Origin: DASQHW01 sp038209365
GTDB lineage: Bacteria; Actinomycetota; Acidimicrobiia; IMCC26256; PALSA-610
Direction of reading: 5' to 3'
Assembly (NCBI GenBank): GCA_038209365.1
Contig: JBBQXS010000071.1
Coordinates: forward strand, 1-18,604
DNA: 18,604 nucleotides
Shown one piece after another: positions 1 to 6,066 of this stretch. The notes below the pieces were generated by a model, which was not told where the DNA came from, did not search any database, and saw only the letters and a list, made by a program, of their open reading frames with translations. Positions within the stretch are counted from its first letter, which is position 1, and each line of letters opens with the position of its first letter. The translations under genes and the position numbers were made by a program.

Positions 1-252
1 CCTTCTGCCCCCGCTACCCCAACACGTGTGTGACCTAACTCGCCGCGAGCCCGACCCCCCCCCCCGCCTGGGGGTACTTGGGGGGGGGGGCGCCGCCGAT
101 CCCCCCCCGCCCGGGGGCCCCCCGACCCGCCTCTTCCTCGCTGGTGAGGCGGAACCACGTGAGCGCGTGAGGTTTCCTGCGCCGGTCACTCGCAAACTGT
201 CGGACATGCGTGCGCAAGCCGACGAACGAGCGGCCGGCGGGAACGAGCAAGC
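1..252. other. Gene-free left edge with C and G homopolymer runs
   Basis: No gene is supported here. The segment has unusually long homopolymers: 11 C at 55-65, 5 G at 70-74, 11 G at 80-90, 8 C at 101-108, 5 G at 113-117 and 6 C at 118-123. Frames 1 and 3 stop at positions 33 and 38, so the first bases could be the last codons of an upstream gene, but about ten residues are too few to identify. Short reading frames across the runs have the low-complexity Pro/Gly/Arg composition expected from the DNA itself. The rest up to 252 is leader for the first gene. Confidence 0.6.
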
Positions 253-627
253 GTGGAAGTGAACCGCGGCGACGACGCACCCGCGATCCCCCTTCCGAGA
301 CGGCCGTACGGCATCGAGACATTCCGCGTAGAGGGAACCCTCGACGGCGCGCCCGTTCACGCGCGATGGGACGGAAGGTGGGCGATTGTGAGTAGTGTCC
401 TGTGGGAACGCGTCGTGCTCGCCCAGGCAGTTGACGAAGCGCTCGCCGAGGCGCGCACGACACCGCACTTTCAGCATGCCTGTCTTCGCCGGAGCCCCGA
501 GGAGCTCATGCTCGCGGTCGTCAGCTCCTGCGACGACATCGACGTCGCGGAGTTCGAGATCCGCAGTCATCACCGAGTCATCACCTCCGACGCCGGAGAC
601 GCCGTTCCTAGCTCTCGAGAGGACTGA
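253..627 (+). CDS. Hypothetical protein, first gene of the aldo/keto reductase operon
   Basis: I do not recognise this 124-residue protein. It starts at GTG 253. It has no signal peptide or membrane helix, and its middle alternates hydrophobic and charged stretches (GTLDGAPVHARWDGRWAIV, then an Ala/Glu-rich helix VDEALAEARTT), which suggests a small folded alpha/beta domain. Its stop lies two bases before the ATG of the aldo/keto reductase, so the two are almost certainly co-transcribed. The close spacing supports it as a real gene. The start is uncertain, because no strong Shine-Dalgarno stands before 253. Confidence 0.6.
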   Translation: MEVNRGDDAPAIPLPRRPYGIETFRVEGTLDGAPVHARWDGRWAIVSSVLWERVVLAQAVDEALAEARTTPHFQHACLRRSPEELMLAVVSSCDDIDVAEFEIRSHHRVITSDAGDAVPSSRED

Positions 628-629
628 CC

Positions 630-1487
630 ATGACCGATACGACGGGTGACACCTTCGGCGCTTCCTTCGGCCTCGGCGGGGACTTGCCCGTGCACCGTCT
701 CGGCTTCGGCGCGATGCGCATCACCGGACCGGGCATCTGGGGCGAGCCGCGCGACCGCGACGAAGCCATTGCAGTGCTTCGACGAGCAGTCGATCAGGGC
801 GTCAACCTCATCGACACGGCGGATTCCTACGGTCCGTTCGTCAGCGAGCGCCTCATCGCCGAAGCACTCCACCCGTACCCGACCGATCTCGTCATCGCGA
901 CCAAGGGCGGGTTGTTGCGCGACGGCCCCGGCCAATGGCGTCCCGACGGGCGGCCCCAGCATCTCCGTGCCGCATGTGAAGAGAGCCTGCAACGCCTGAA
1001 GCTCGAACAGATACCGCTGTACCAACTCCATCGCGTCGATCCCGCGGTACCGCTCGAGGACTCGATCGGCATGCTCGTGAGACTCAAGGACGAAGGAAAG
1101 ATCCGTCATATCGGCCTGTCGAACGTAAACGAGAGCCAACTCGACCAAGCGCTCGCGATCACGCCGGTGGTTTCGGTACAGAATCGCTACGGACCCGGAA
1201 CGCGCACCTCGGAAGCGCTCATCGACCGTTGCGAAGAAGAGAGCCTCGCGTTCCTCCCGTGGGCGCCGATGGACCAAGGGAGTGTCGCCCAGAACGCGAC
1301 GGTCGAAGGGATTGCGAGCGCCCACGGCGCAACGCCGCGGCAGGTCGCGCTCGCGTGGCTGCTCGCACGATCACCGGTGATCCTCCCGATTCCCGGCACC
1401 GGTTCCCTTGGTCATCTCCAGGAGAACCTTGCGGCGCGCCAGCTCACGCTCACACCGAACGAGATCGCAGCACTCAACCACACGTGA
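630..1487 (+). CDS. Aldo/keto reductase family oxidoreductase
   Basis: A 285-residue cytoplasmic NADPH-dependent reductase of aldehydes and ketones, the usual length for this (beta/alpha)8 barrel family. The catalytic tetrad is visible: D62 and Y67 in DTADSYG, K92 in IATKGG and H134 in YQLHRVD. The C-terminal half carries GLSNVNESQ (about 163-171), a QNRYG segment and the cofactor-phosphate-binding IPGTGS region near 261-266. The LGFGAMRITGPGIWGEP opening resembles the subgroup often annotated as pyridoxal or YdbC-like reductases, but the substrate cannot be read from sequence. It starts two bases after the preceding hypothetical gene and ends six bases before the CDF transporter start, so it sits in the middle of a three-gene operon. 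Detoxification of reactive carbonyls is a plausible inference. Confidence 0.93.
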   Translation: MTDTTGDTFGASFGLGGDLPVHRLGFGAMRITGPGIWGEPRDRDEAIAVLRRAVDQGVNLIDTADSYGPFVSERLIAEALHPYPTDLVIATKGGLLRDGPGQWRPDGRPQHLRAACEESLQRLKLEQIPLYQLHRVDPAVPLEDSIGMLVRLKDEGKIRHIGLSNVNESQLDQALAITPVVSVQNRYGPGTRTSEALIDRCEEESLAFLPWAPMDQGSVAQNATVEGIASAHGATPRQVALAWLLARSPVILPIPGTGSLGHLQENLAARQLTLTPNEIAALNHT

Positions 1488-1493
1488 CCGGGT

Positions 1494-2498
1494 GTGTCCG
1501 ATCCCGCTCCGGCATCGCGCGCCCTCCTCGGCCGTCGTACCTTGCTGACCGTGAGCGAGTTCGACTCGGTCCAAGGAGCGGCGGCGTCCCGTAACGAGAG
1601 CACGCTCACGGTGCTCGTCGCCGGCGCAAGCAATTTGACGATTGCGGCGGCGAAGGCGGTGGGCAGTGTCGTGAGCGGGTCGGCGGCATTGCAGGCCGAG
1701 GCGGCGCATTCGGTAGCCGACACCGTCACCGAGGTGTTCCTGTACATCGCGAACCGTCGGGGCGGGCGTGCTCCGGACGCGCAGCACCCGTTCGGTCACG
1801 GCCGCGAGACCTATCTGTGGGCATTCCTCGGAGCGGTCGCCACGTTCGTCGCGGGTGCGTCGTTCTCCCTGTGGCGGGGCGTCGACATCTTGGCCCACGG
1901 AGAGTCACGTGAGACCGGCGGCATGCTCCTTGCCTACGGCATCTTGATCTTCGCATTTGTCGTGGAGGGCGTGTCGTTCTCGCGTGGGCTCAGCCAAGCA
2001 CGCTCGAGCGCGGCACGCTTCGACCTCCCACGCCGCACGTATCTGCAGCGGACCTCGGACACCACGCTCAAGGCGGTGATCTTCGAAGACCGCGCCGCGT
2101 TGGCCGGGCTCGCGATCGCAGCCACAGGTCTTGCACTCTGGCAAGCGACCGGGCGCTCGGAGTGGGACGGACTCGCGTCACTCGCGATCGGGATATTGCT
2201 CGCAATCGCGGCGATCAGCCTCGCGCGGGCCAACCTGTCGCTCCTCGTCGGGCAACGCGTATCTCCGCAACTTCAGAACGCGCTGCAGTCCGAGATCGAG
2301 GCGCTCCCCGGCGTCGACGCCGTTCGCATCTTCATCGTCGTCGTGCTGGGGCCGGGCGAGGTCCTCGTCGCGGCCAAGGTCAGCTTCGCCGACGACTCCT
2401 CCGCAATCGAGATCGAGCGTGTCGCCGACGAGGCTGAAACGCGCCTTCGCACGCGCTTCCCCGGCGTTCGGTACGTGTTCCTCGACCCAACCGCGTGA
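1494..2498 (+). CDS. Cation diffusion facilitator (SLC30A9-like)
   Basis: A 334-residue inner-membrane divalent metal/proton antiporter of the CDF family, probably exporting Zn, Mn or a similar ion. Membrane helices begin near residue 37. The family's second-helix motif is H72-x3-D76 in AEAAHSVADT, followed by the conserved loop HPFGHGRE (98-105). The fifth helix has SDTTLKAVIFEDRAALAG (188-205); an Asp plus an ED pair here in place of the HxxxD of ordinary CDFs is the pattern of the SLC30A9/ZnT9-like branch. The last 85 residues form the cytoplasmic domain. Two GTG starts are possible, 1494 and 1551. The later one gives an N terminus closer to family length but leaves a 63-base gap, and neither has a clear ribosome site. 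It is the last gene of the aldo/keto reductase operon. Confidence 0.9.
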   Translation: MSDPAPASRALLGRRTLLTVSEFDSVQGAAASRNESTLTVLVAGASNLTIAAAKAVGSVVSGSAALQAEAAHSVADTVTEVFLYIANRRGGRAPDAQHPFGHGRETYLWAFLGAVATFVAGASFSLWRGVDILAHGESRETGGMLLAYGILIFAFVVEGVSFSRGLSQARSSAARFDLPRRTYLQRTSDTTLKAVIFEDRAALAGLAIAATGLALWQATGRSEWDGLASLAIGILLAIAAISLARANLSLLVGQRVSPQLQNALQSEIEALPGVDAVRIFIVVVLGPGEVLVAAKVSFADDSSAIEIERVADEAETRLRTRFPGVRYVFLDPTA

Positions 2499-2532
2499 GG
2501 CGTCCGGGCGGATCAACTACGAGCGCGCGTGC

Positions 2533-2772
2533 TCATCCGACGTCGCGCATTGCCGAAGGCGAAGGCGACGGACGCAGCACGTCGGTCGCGGATCCCGAGC
2601 GAAGCGGCGCCACGGACGATTCTTCTTCGACATACAGGTCTTCTTCGACATACAGGATCTCGACCTCGGCGCGGAGCGCTCGGTTGAAGCGAGCGCTCGA
2701 GACGGCGCGGCCTGCGAAGACGAGGGCGAACGCTCCCAGGATGGCGAACACCACGATCATCAAGACTCCCAT
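2533..2772 (-). CDS. Small single-pass membrane protein with duplicated hexapeptide
   Basis: A 79-residue protein of unknown function. Residues 1-22 form one hydrophobic helix (MGVLMIVVFAILGAFALVF) with no cleavage site, followed by a basic stretch and an acidic segment, then a Ser/Pro-rich tail. The acidic segment contains YVEEDLYVEEE, produced by a perfect 18-bp tandem duplication in the DNA. ATG 2772 is preceded by AAGGAC at good spacing; GTG 2775 directly upstream is an alternative. It is convergent with the CDF gene, whose stop is 34 bases away. The membrane helix, ribosome site and in-frame repeat make it likely real, but no family is recognised. Confidence 0.6.
   Translation of the reverse strand: MGVLMIVVFAILGAFALVFAGRAVSSARFNRALRAEVEILYVEEDLYVEEESSVAPLRSGSATDVLRPSPSPSAMRDVG
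2621..2656. repeat. Perfect 18-bp tandem duplication (2 copies)
   Basis: TCTTCTTCGACATACAGG occurs at 2621-2638 and again at 2639-2656 without mismatch. The unit is a multiple of three and lies inside the small membrane protein on the minus strand, so it duplicates six residues (YVEEDL/YVEEES) and keeps the frame open. Confidence 0.95.
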
Positions 2773-2775
2773 CAC

Positions 2776-3084
2776 TGCCGTCCTTGTGTCGGTGAGGCTC
2801 GTTCATCTCCCGCGTCCGTCAACGAATGGACGCCCCATGATCATCCGCGAGTCGGATCTCGTGGTTCCCCACGCGAGCACGGGGTTCGTGCAGGGTGGTG
2901 AGGAACTCGACCGGCGCGCCGAGGCGACCTCAGATACTCGGATACTCGGATACGCGGTTACGCGGATACGTGAGGTCGCGCGTGGGCCGAGACTGGCATC
3001 CTCGACCATGCACCGATTCGCAGACTGGTGCGCGGCTGCGTCGCTTGGCTGCGCCAGCACAGCCCACCGAAGAAAGGAACGACC
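2776..3084. promoter_or_regulatory. Divergent intergenic region upstream of the lipoprotein operon
   Basis: These 309 bases separate the small minus-strand membrane protein from the plus-strand lipoprotein operon, so promoters for both should lie here. The only structure I can point to is the 8-bp tandem repeat at 2933-2972. The ribosome site of the lipoprotein, GAAAGGA at 3072-3078, stands at its right end. I see no convincing -35/-10 pair and no RNA gene. Reading frames through it have no recognisable content. Confidence 0.5.
2933..2972. repeat. Five tandem 8-bp repeats (GATACTCG-like)
   Basis: Five consecutive octamers: GATACTCG, GATACTCG, GATACGCG, GTTACGCG, GATACGTG. The first two are identical and the others differ by one to three bases. 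The array ends 112 bases before the lipoprotein start, inside its presumed promoter or leader. A unit of eight does not keep a reading frame, which argues that the region is non-coding. Confidence 0.85.
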
Positions 3085-3616
3085 ATGATTCGCGGAAGAT
3101 CTCCTGTGAGGTTCGCGGCCGGCGCGGCCGTGGTGGTACCGCTCATCGCGCTCGCGCTCGCCGGCTGTGGCAGCAGCAACAAGGCGACGGCGTCCGCGCA
3201 ACCCGTGACGAGCAACGGACAGCCGGCGACGGTCGGTGTCGCGAACAGCGGCCTCGGGAACATCCTCGTCGACGCGCAGGGCCGCACCCTCTACCTGTTC
3301 CAGAAGGACTCCGGAACGACGAGCGCGTGCACCGGCTCATGCGCCACCTTCTTGGCCGCCGCTCACGGTGACCGGCTCGCCGACGGCGGGGAGCGGGGCG
3401 AATGCTTCGCTGATCGCCACCACCATGCGGTCCGATGGAAAGTCACAGGTCGTCTACAACGGCCACCCCGTCTACCTCTACACCGGCGACCACCGGGCGG
3501 GCGACACGACCGGTCAGGGACTGGTGGCGTTTGGCGGCGGGTGGTTCGCACTCTCGGCCGCGGGCGACCAGGTCTCCGGCGGGAGCCCGAGTTCGAGCGG
3601 CGGGAATGGCTATTAA
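3085..3616 (+). pseudogene. PF03640-type secreted lipoprotein, frameshifted
   Basis: A lipoprotein of the family with repeated YxFxxD motifs (PF03640, COG4315). ATG 3085 follows GAAAGGA. Residues 1-28 are a lipoprotein signal ending in LALAGC (lipidated Cys28), so it should be anchored on the outer face of the membrane. The first motif is LYLFQKD (69-75), followed by a CxGxC segment, ACTGSCATF. From there the frame is lost: the family continues with W-P-P-L, and WPPLTV followed by the second motif VYLYTGD is encoded in the next frame, ending at 3616. Removing one T at 3352-3353 restores a continuous 176-residue protein. Without the repair, translation runs on to 3861 as unrelated sequence. 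This is either a real inactivation or a base-calling error. It heads the Ohr operon, and its true stop overlaps the next gene. Confidence 0.85.
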
Positions 3617-4142
3617 CGCCTCCGCGCCGCTGCGGCCGAGCACAGCCGGCGGCGAGTGGGTCGTCGACGGGGCGTTCGCGGGCGGCGCGCTTCTGCTCGT
3701 GGGCGAGGCGGCGGTGCACGTCCAGCAGTACGCAGCCGTCGTGCACGGGGTGCGCTGGATCGGCCCGTTGTTCCTCGCGAACGCGGTCGCCTGTGTCGCG
3801 GCGGTCGTCGGCCTCGCTTCTTCGCGGACACGGCAGCTCGCGGCACTGGCCGGTGTCGTGATCTCGGCAGTCGCGCTCGCCAGCCTCGTCGTGAGCTATG
3901 GACGGGGGCCGTTCGGCTTCTACGAGGCCGGGTTTCGCACTGCGATCGCGCTCGCGGTGATCACCGAGCTCGGCGCGGTGATCTTGCTGTCCACTGCGCT
4001 CGCGGCGACGAGCGCGCTCGTGCAAGTCCGGGAGACGCGAGCGCAGTCGGGAGCAGACGTGGAGTCTGCGGCGCCCGACAAGCAGCGAGCTCATCACCGG
4101 CGACTCCCGCGGATTCGCGCCGAAAAGGAGCGGACCGTATGA
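3606..4142 (+). CDS. Four-helix membrane protein of unknown function
   Basis: A 178-residue integral membrane protein. ATG 3606 is preceded by a GGCGGGA-like site and overlaps the stop of the repaired lipoprotein frame by 11 bases, which fixes this start; the frame is open upstream but only as a shadow of the lipoprotein. Four hydrophobic helices are visible, roughly at residues 16-34, 45-67, 74-95 and 105-130, separated by short loops (YGRGPFGFYEAGF before the last), followed by a hydrophilic tail of about 45 residues. Its stop overlaps the Ohr start as ATGA. No family is recognised; translational coupling on both sides suggests that it works with the lipoprotein and Ohr. Confidence 0.75.
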   Translation: MAINASAPLRPSTAGGEWVVDGAFAGGALLLVGEAAVHVQQYAAVVHGVRWIGPLFLANAVACVAAVVGLASSRTRQLAALAGVVISAVALASLVVSYGRGPFGFYEAGFRTAIALAVITELGAVILLSTALAATSALVQVRETRAQSGADVESAAPDKQRAHHRRLPRIRAEKERTV

Positions 4143-4657
4143 ATGAGTTGACCAAGGTCCTCTACATCGCCGAAGCGACGGTGGAGGGCGGCCGGCAAGG
4201 GCACGGGCGCACGAGCGACGGGCGCCTCGACGTCCACCTCGACGTTCCGGCCGAGATGGCCGGCGCGGGCGGTCCCGGTACGAACCCCGAGCAGTTGTTT
4301 GCCGTCGGCTATGCGGCATGCTTCCAGTCGTCGCTGCTGCGGTTCGCCGCCGGGCGCAACCTGGACCTCACCGGCTCGCGGATCACCGCGCGCGTGCGCT
4401 TCGGTCCGGTGATGGGCGGCGGCTTCGGCATCGCGGTCGTACTCGACCTCGACGCCCCACAGCTCGACCGGGCCGACGCCGTCGCGTTGATGGAGCGGGC
4501 GCACGAAGCGTGTCCGTACTCGCGGGCGACGCGCGGCAACATCGAGGTCGCGCTCAACATCAGCGGGACGACGATCGAGCGGAAGGCAAGCCGAGCGCGC
4601 GAACACGGGATCAGTCGGCCTATCGTGACCGCGAGCGTCGAGGAGGAAGCAACGTGA
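4139..4657 (+). CDS. ohr: Organic hydroperoxide resistance protein Ohr (thiol peroxidase)
   Basis: An Ohr/OsmC-family enzyme that reduces organic and fatty-acid hydroperoxides with a Cys pair re-reduced by lipoylated proteins; cytoplasmic. All the Ohr marks are present: R19 in GGRQG, the SDGRLDV strand, GAGGPGTNPEQLFAVGY, peroxidatic C61 in YAACF with E51, and resolving C125 in HEACPYSRATRGNIEV. The numbering matches characterised Ohr proteins within one residue, and HEACPYS separates it from OsmC. The start is ATG 4139, which overlaps the preceding stop as ATGA and follows AAAAGGAG. The protein is 172 residues, about 30 longer than usual, with a basic then acidic tail after the normal end near residue 142. 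The next gene starts on its stop codon (GTGA). No OhrR-type regulator is visible in the window. Confidence 0.95.
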   Translation: MNELTKVLYIAEATVEGGRQGHGRTSDGRLDVHLDVPAEMAGAGGPGTNPEQLFAVGYAACFQSSLLRFAAGRNLDLTGSRITARVRFGPVMGGGFGIAVVLDLDAPQLDRADAVALMERAHEACPYSRATRGNIEVALNISGTTIERKASRAREHGISRPIVTASVEEEAT

Positions 4658-4824
4658 GCATCGAGAGACCGGACCCGAACGAGATCGGGAACAAGGCAGA
4701 GTTCGTTGACGACGCGATCGACGATGACGAGGTCGCCGCGGACGAGCAGCTCTTGCTGGACCGGAAGGAGCTCAACGAGCTCGGACTGGAGCTCGACAAT
4801 CCGGAGGGATTCGCCGATGAGTAG
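4654..4824 (+). CDS. Small, very acidic protein coupled to ohr
   Basis: A 56-residue protein starting at GTG 4654, which overlaps the ohr stop (GTGA) behind a strong AGGAGGAAG site. It is dominated by Asp and Glu, with the runs DDAIDDDEVAADE and LGLELDNPEGFADE, and has no Cys, membrane helix or signal peptide. No family is recognised. Strong ribosome site, coupling to ohr and a terminator-like hairpin immediately after its stop all argue that it is translated and closes this operon. A role as a partner or stabiliser of Ohr would be speculation. Confidence 0.72.
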   Translation: MSIERPDPNEIGNKAEFVDDAIDDDEVAADEQLLLDRKELNELGLELDNPEGFADE

Positions 4825-4825
4825 A

Positions 4826-4845
4826 CACGCGCCCTTCGGCGCGTG
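4826..4845 (+). terminator. Perfect hairpin after the ohr operon
   Basis: The arms CACGCGCC (4826-4833) and GGCGCGTG (4838-4845) pair perfectly around the stable tetraloop CTTC. It begins two bases after the stop of the acidic gene, as expected of a terminator, but has no U-tract. Its right arm covers the GTG at 4843, the first possible start of the HAD gene, so it could instead limit initiation there. Confidence 0.55.
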
Positions 4846-5508
4846 AGGCATGTGGAAGCAATCATCTTCGATCTCGACGGTGTGCTCGTCGATTCGGAGA
4901 CTGTCTGGGACGATGCTCGTCGCACTGTCGTCACCCGACACGGCGGCACGTGGCCGGCGAAGGCGACACGCGACATGATGGGCATGAGCTCCCCAGAATG
5001 GTCTGCGTACTTGCACGACGTTCTCGATGTACCGCTGTCACCGCCGGAGATCTCTGCAGCCGTCGTGGAACTTGTCGAACAGCGATATGACGAGAACCTG
5101 CCGCTCGTGCCGTTCGCGCGCGAAACGGTTGGTCTGCTCTCGACACGCTGGCCGCTCGGTCTCGCATCGTCGTCGAATCGTCCCATCATCGAACGCTTCC
5201 TCGACGCGAGCGAACTGCGATCGAGATTCACGGTCACCGTGTCCTCCGAGGAAGTCCCGCGCGGCAAACCCGCGCCGGACGTGTATCTCGAGGCCGCCCG
5301 CCGCCTCGGTGCCCCGCCCCCACGCTGCGTCGCGATCGAAGATTCAACAAACGGGATCCGAGCCGCCGCAGCGGCACAGCTGGTCGTCATCGCGCTGCCG
5401 AACCGGCATTTCCCGCCTGCGCCCGATGCGCTCGACCTCGCCGCCGCCGTGATCACGGGCCTCGAAGACCTCACCGCGCAGCTCGTCACGACCGCAGGAT
5501 CACCGTGA
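4843..5508 (+). CDS. HAD-superfamily hydrolase (beta-phosphoglucomutase-like)
   Basis: A 221-residue cytoplasmic phosphatase or phosphomutase of HAD subfamily IA. Motif I is DLDGVLVDSE with nucleophile D10 and acid D12, motif II is the Ser run in LASSSN (108-112), the motif III Lys is K142 in RGKPAPDVY, and the metal-binding acids are E166-D167 in VAIEDSTNGI. The helical cap lies between motifs I and II. This pattern fits sugar-phosphate phosphatases or beta-phosphoglucomutase-like enzymes; the substrate is unknown. The start is uncertain: GTG 4843 lies inside the hairpin following the ohr operon, while GTG 4852 would start three residues later, still ahead of the first strand (EAIIFDLDG), and frees the hairpin. 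Confidence 0.9.
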   Translation: MRHVEAIIFDLDGVLVDSETVWDDARRTVVTRHGGTWPAKATRDMMGMSSPEWSAYLHDVLDVPLSPPEISAAVVELVEQRYDENLPLVPFARETVGLLSTRWPLGLASSSNRPIIERFLDASELRSRFTVTVSSEEVPRGKPAPDVYLEAARRLGAPPPRCVAIEDSTNGIRAAAAAQLVVIALPNRHFPPAPDALDLAAAVITGLEDLTAQLVTTAGSP

Positions 5509-5585
5509 CCGGATGCGCGGACTTACGAGGTCGCGTGAGGTAACGGTCGGCCGGCCGGTCGCATGATCTCGGTGGAGGTCCATCA

Positions 5586-5876
5586 GTGGATGACAACGGC
5601 GGCCGGTTTCGGAGTGGGTTCGGAGACATCGACCCGCGCGTCATCCAGCAGTTGTTCGAACAGGAGAGCCGCACGCTGCTGCGCGACGCCCGCGTGTTGT
5701 CGTTCATCGACATCCTCACCGAACGCCGCGTACGGGAGCGTTTGCGCCACGGTGCAAGAGCCACAGAATCCGAACCTCGAGCCGACGCCCGGACCTCACG
5801 AGGGGGCAGCTCGCCGGCTCTGGACCGATATTCCGGGGAAAATATGGCAACGCCCGTACCGGAATCGGCCGCCTGA
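5586..5876 (+). CDS. Small helical protein, possible three-helix-bundle domain
   Basis: A 96-residue soluble protein starting at GTG 5586, with a GGAGG site about ten bases upstream. Residues 16-55 (IQQLFEQESRTLLRDA, then RVLSFIDILTERRVRERLR) look like amphipathic helices and resemble small actinobacterial proteins annotated as three-helix-bundle dimerisation domains; this is a weak recognition from memory. The remaining 40 residues are low-complexity and polar. It lies 77 bases after the HAD gene on the same strand and is convergent with the TIR gene. Function unknown. Confidence 0.6.
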   Translation: MDDNGGRFRSGFGDIDPRVIQQLFEQESRTLLRDARVLSFIDILTERRVRERLRHGARATESEPRADARTSRGGSSPALDRYSGENMATPVPESAA

Positions 5877-6066
5877 CGTTTACGACTTTGGGCAGGTTGG
5901 TGGCAGCCTCGGCCTTTGCACAACCCATCGCTCCGGTCGAGACTGCCACAGCCCCTTGGCGTCGCAAGGACGCGACGCCAAAAGTCGCAGACGAACGGTC
6001 CCCCGCCGCGGCCCCCCTCGCGTTGCGGGGGTCGTTCGCGTTGCCCCGCAAAAGCTCACCGACGTC
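5877..6066. other. Convergent intergenic region with inverted repeats
   Basis: Between the helical protein gene (+) and the TIR gene (-), 190 bases hold no supportable gene. The main structure is the perfect 10-bp stem at 5956-5981. A second possible stem pairs TGCGGGG (6024-6030) with CCCCGCA (6044-6050), overlapping a C5/G5 pairing at 6013-6031. The region probably serves as a two-way terminator. Confidence 0.5.
5956..5981. terminator. Perfect 10-bp stem-loop between convergent genes
   Basis: TTGGCGTCGC (5956-5965) pairs fully with GCGACGCCAA (5972-5981) around a six-base loop. It lies 80 bases beyond the helical protein stop and about 85 bases beyond the TIR stop on the other strand. There is no T-run on either strand, so it is only terminator-like. 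Confidence 0.5.

Noticed and set aside
1..38. C-terminal end of an upstream gene
   Set aside because: Two frames end here, at 33 and 38, but the few residues visible cannot identify a protein or choose between the frames.
26..262. A 78-codon open frame across the homopolymer tract
   Set aside because: Composition is Pro/Gly/Arg imposed by the C and G runs; no ribosome site and no recognisable content.
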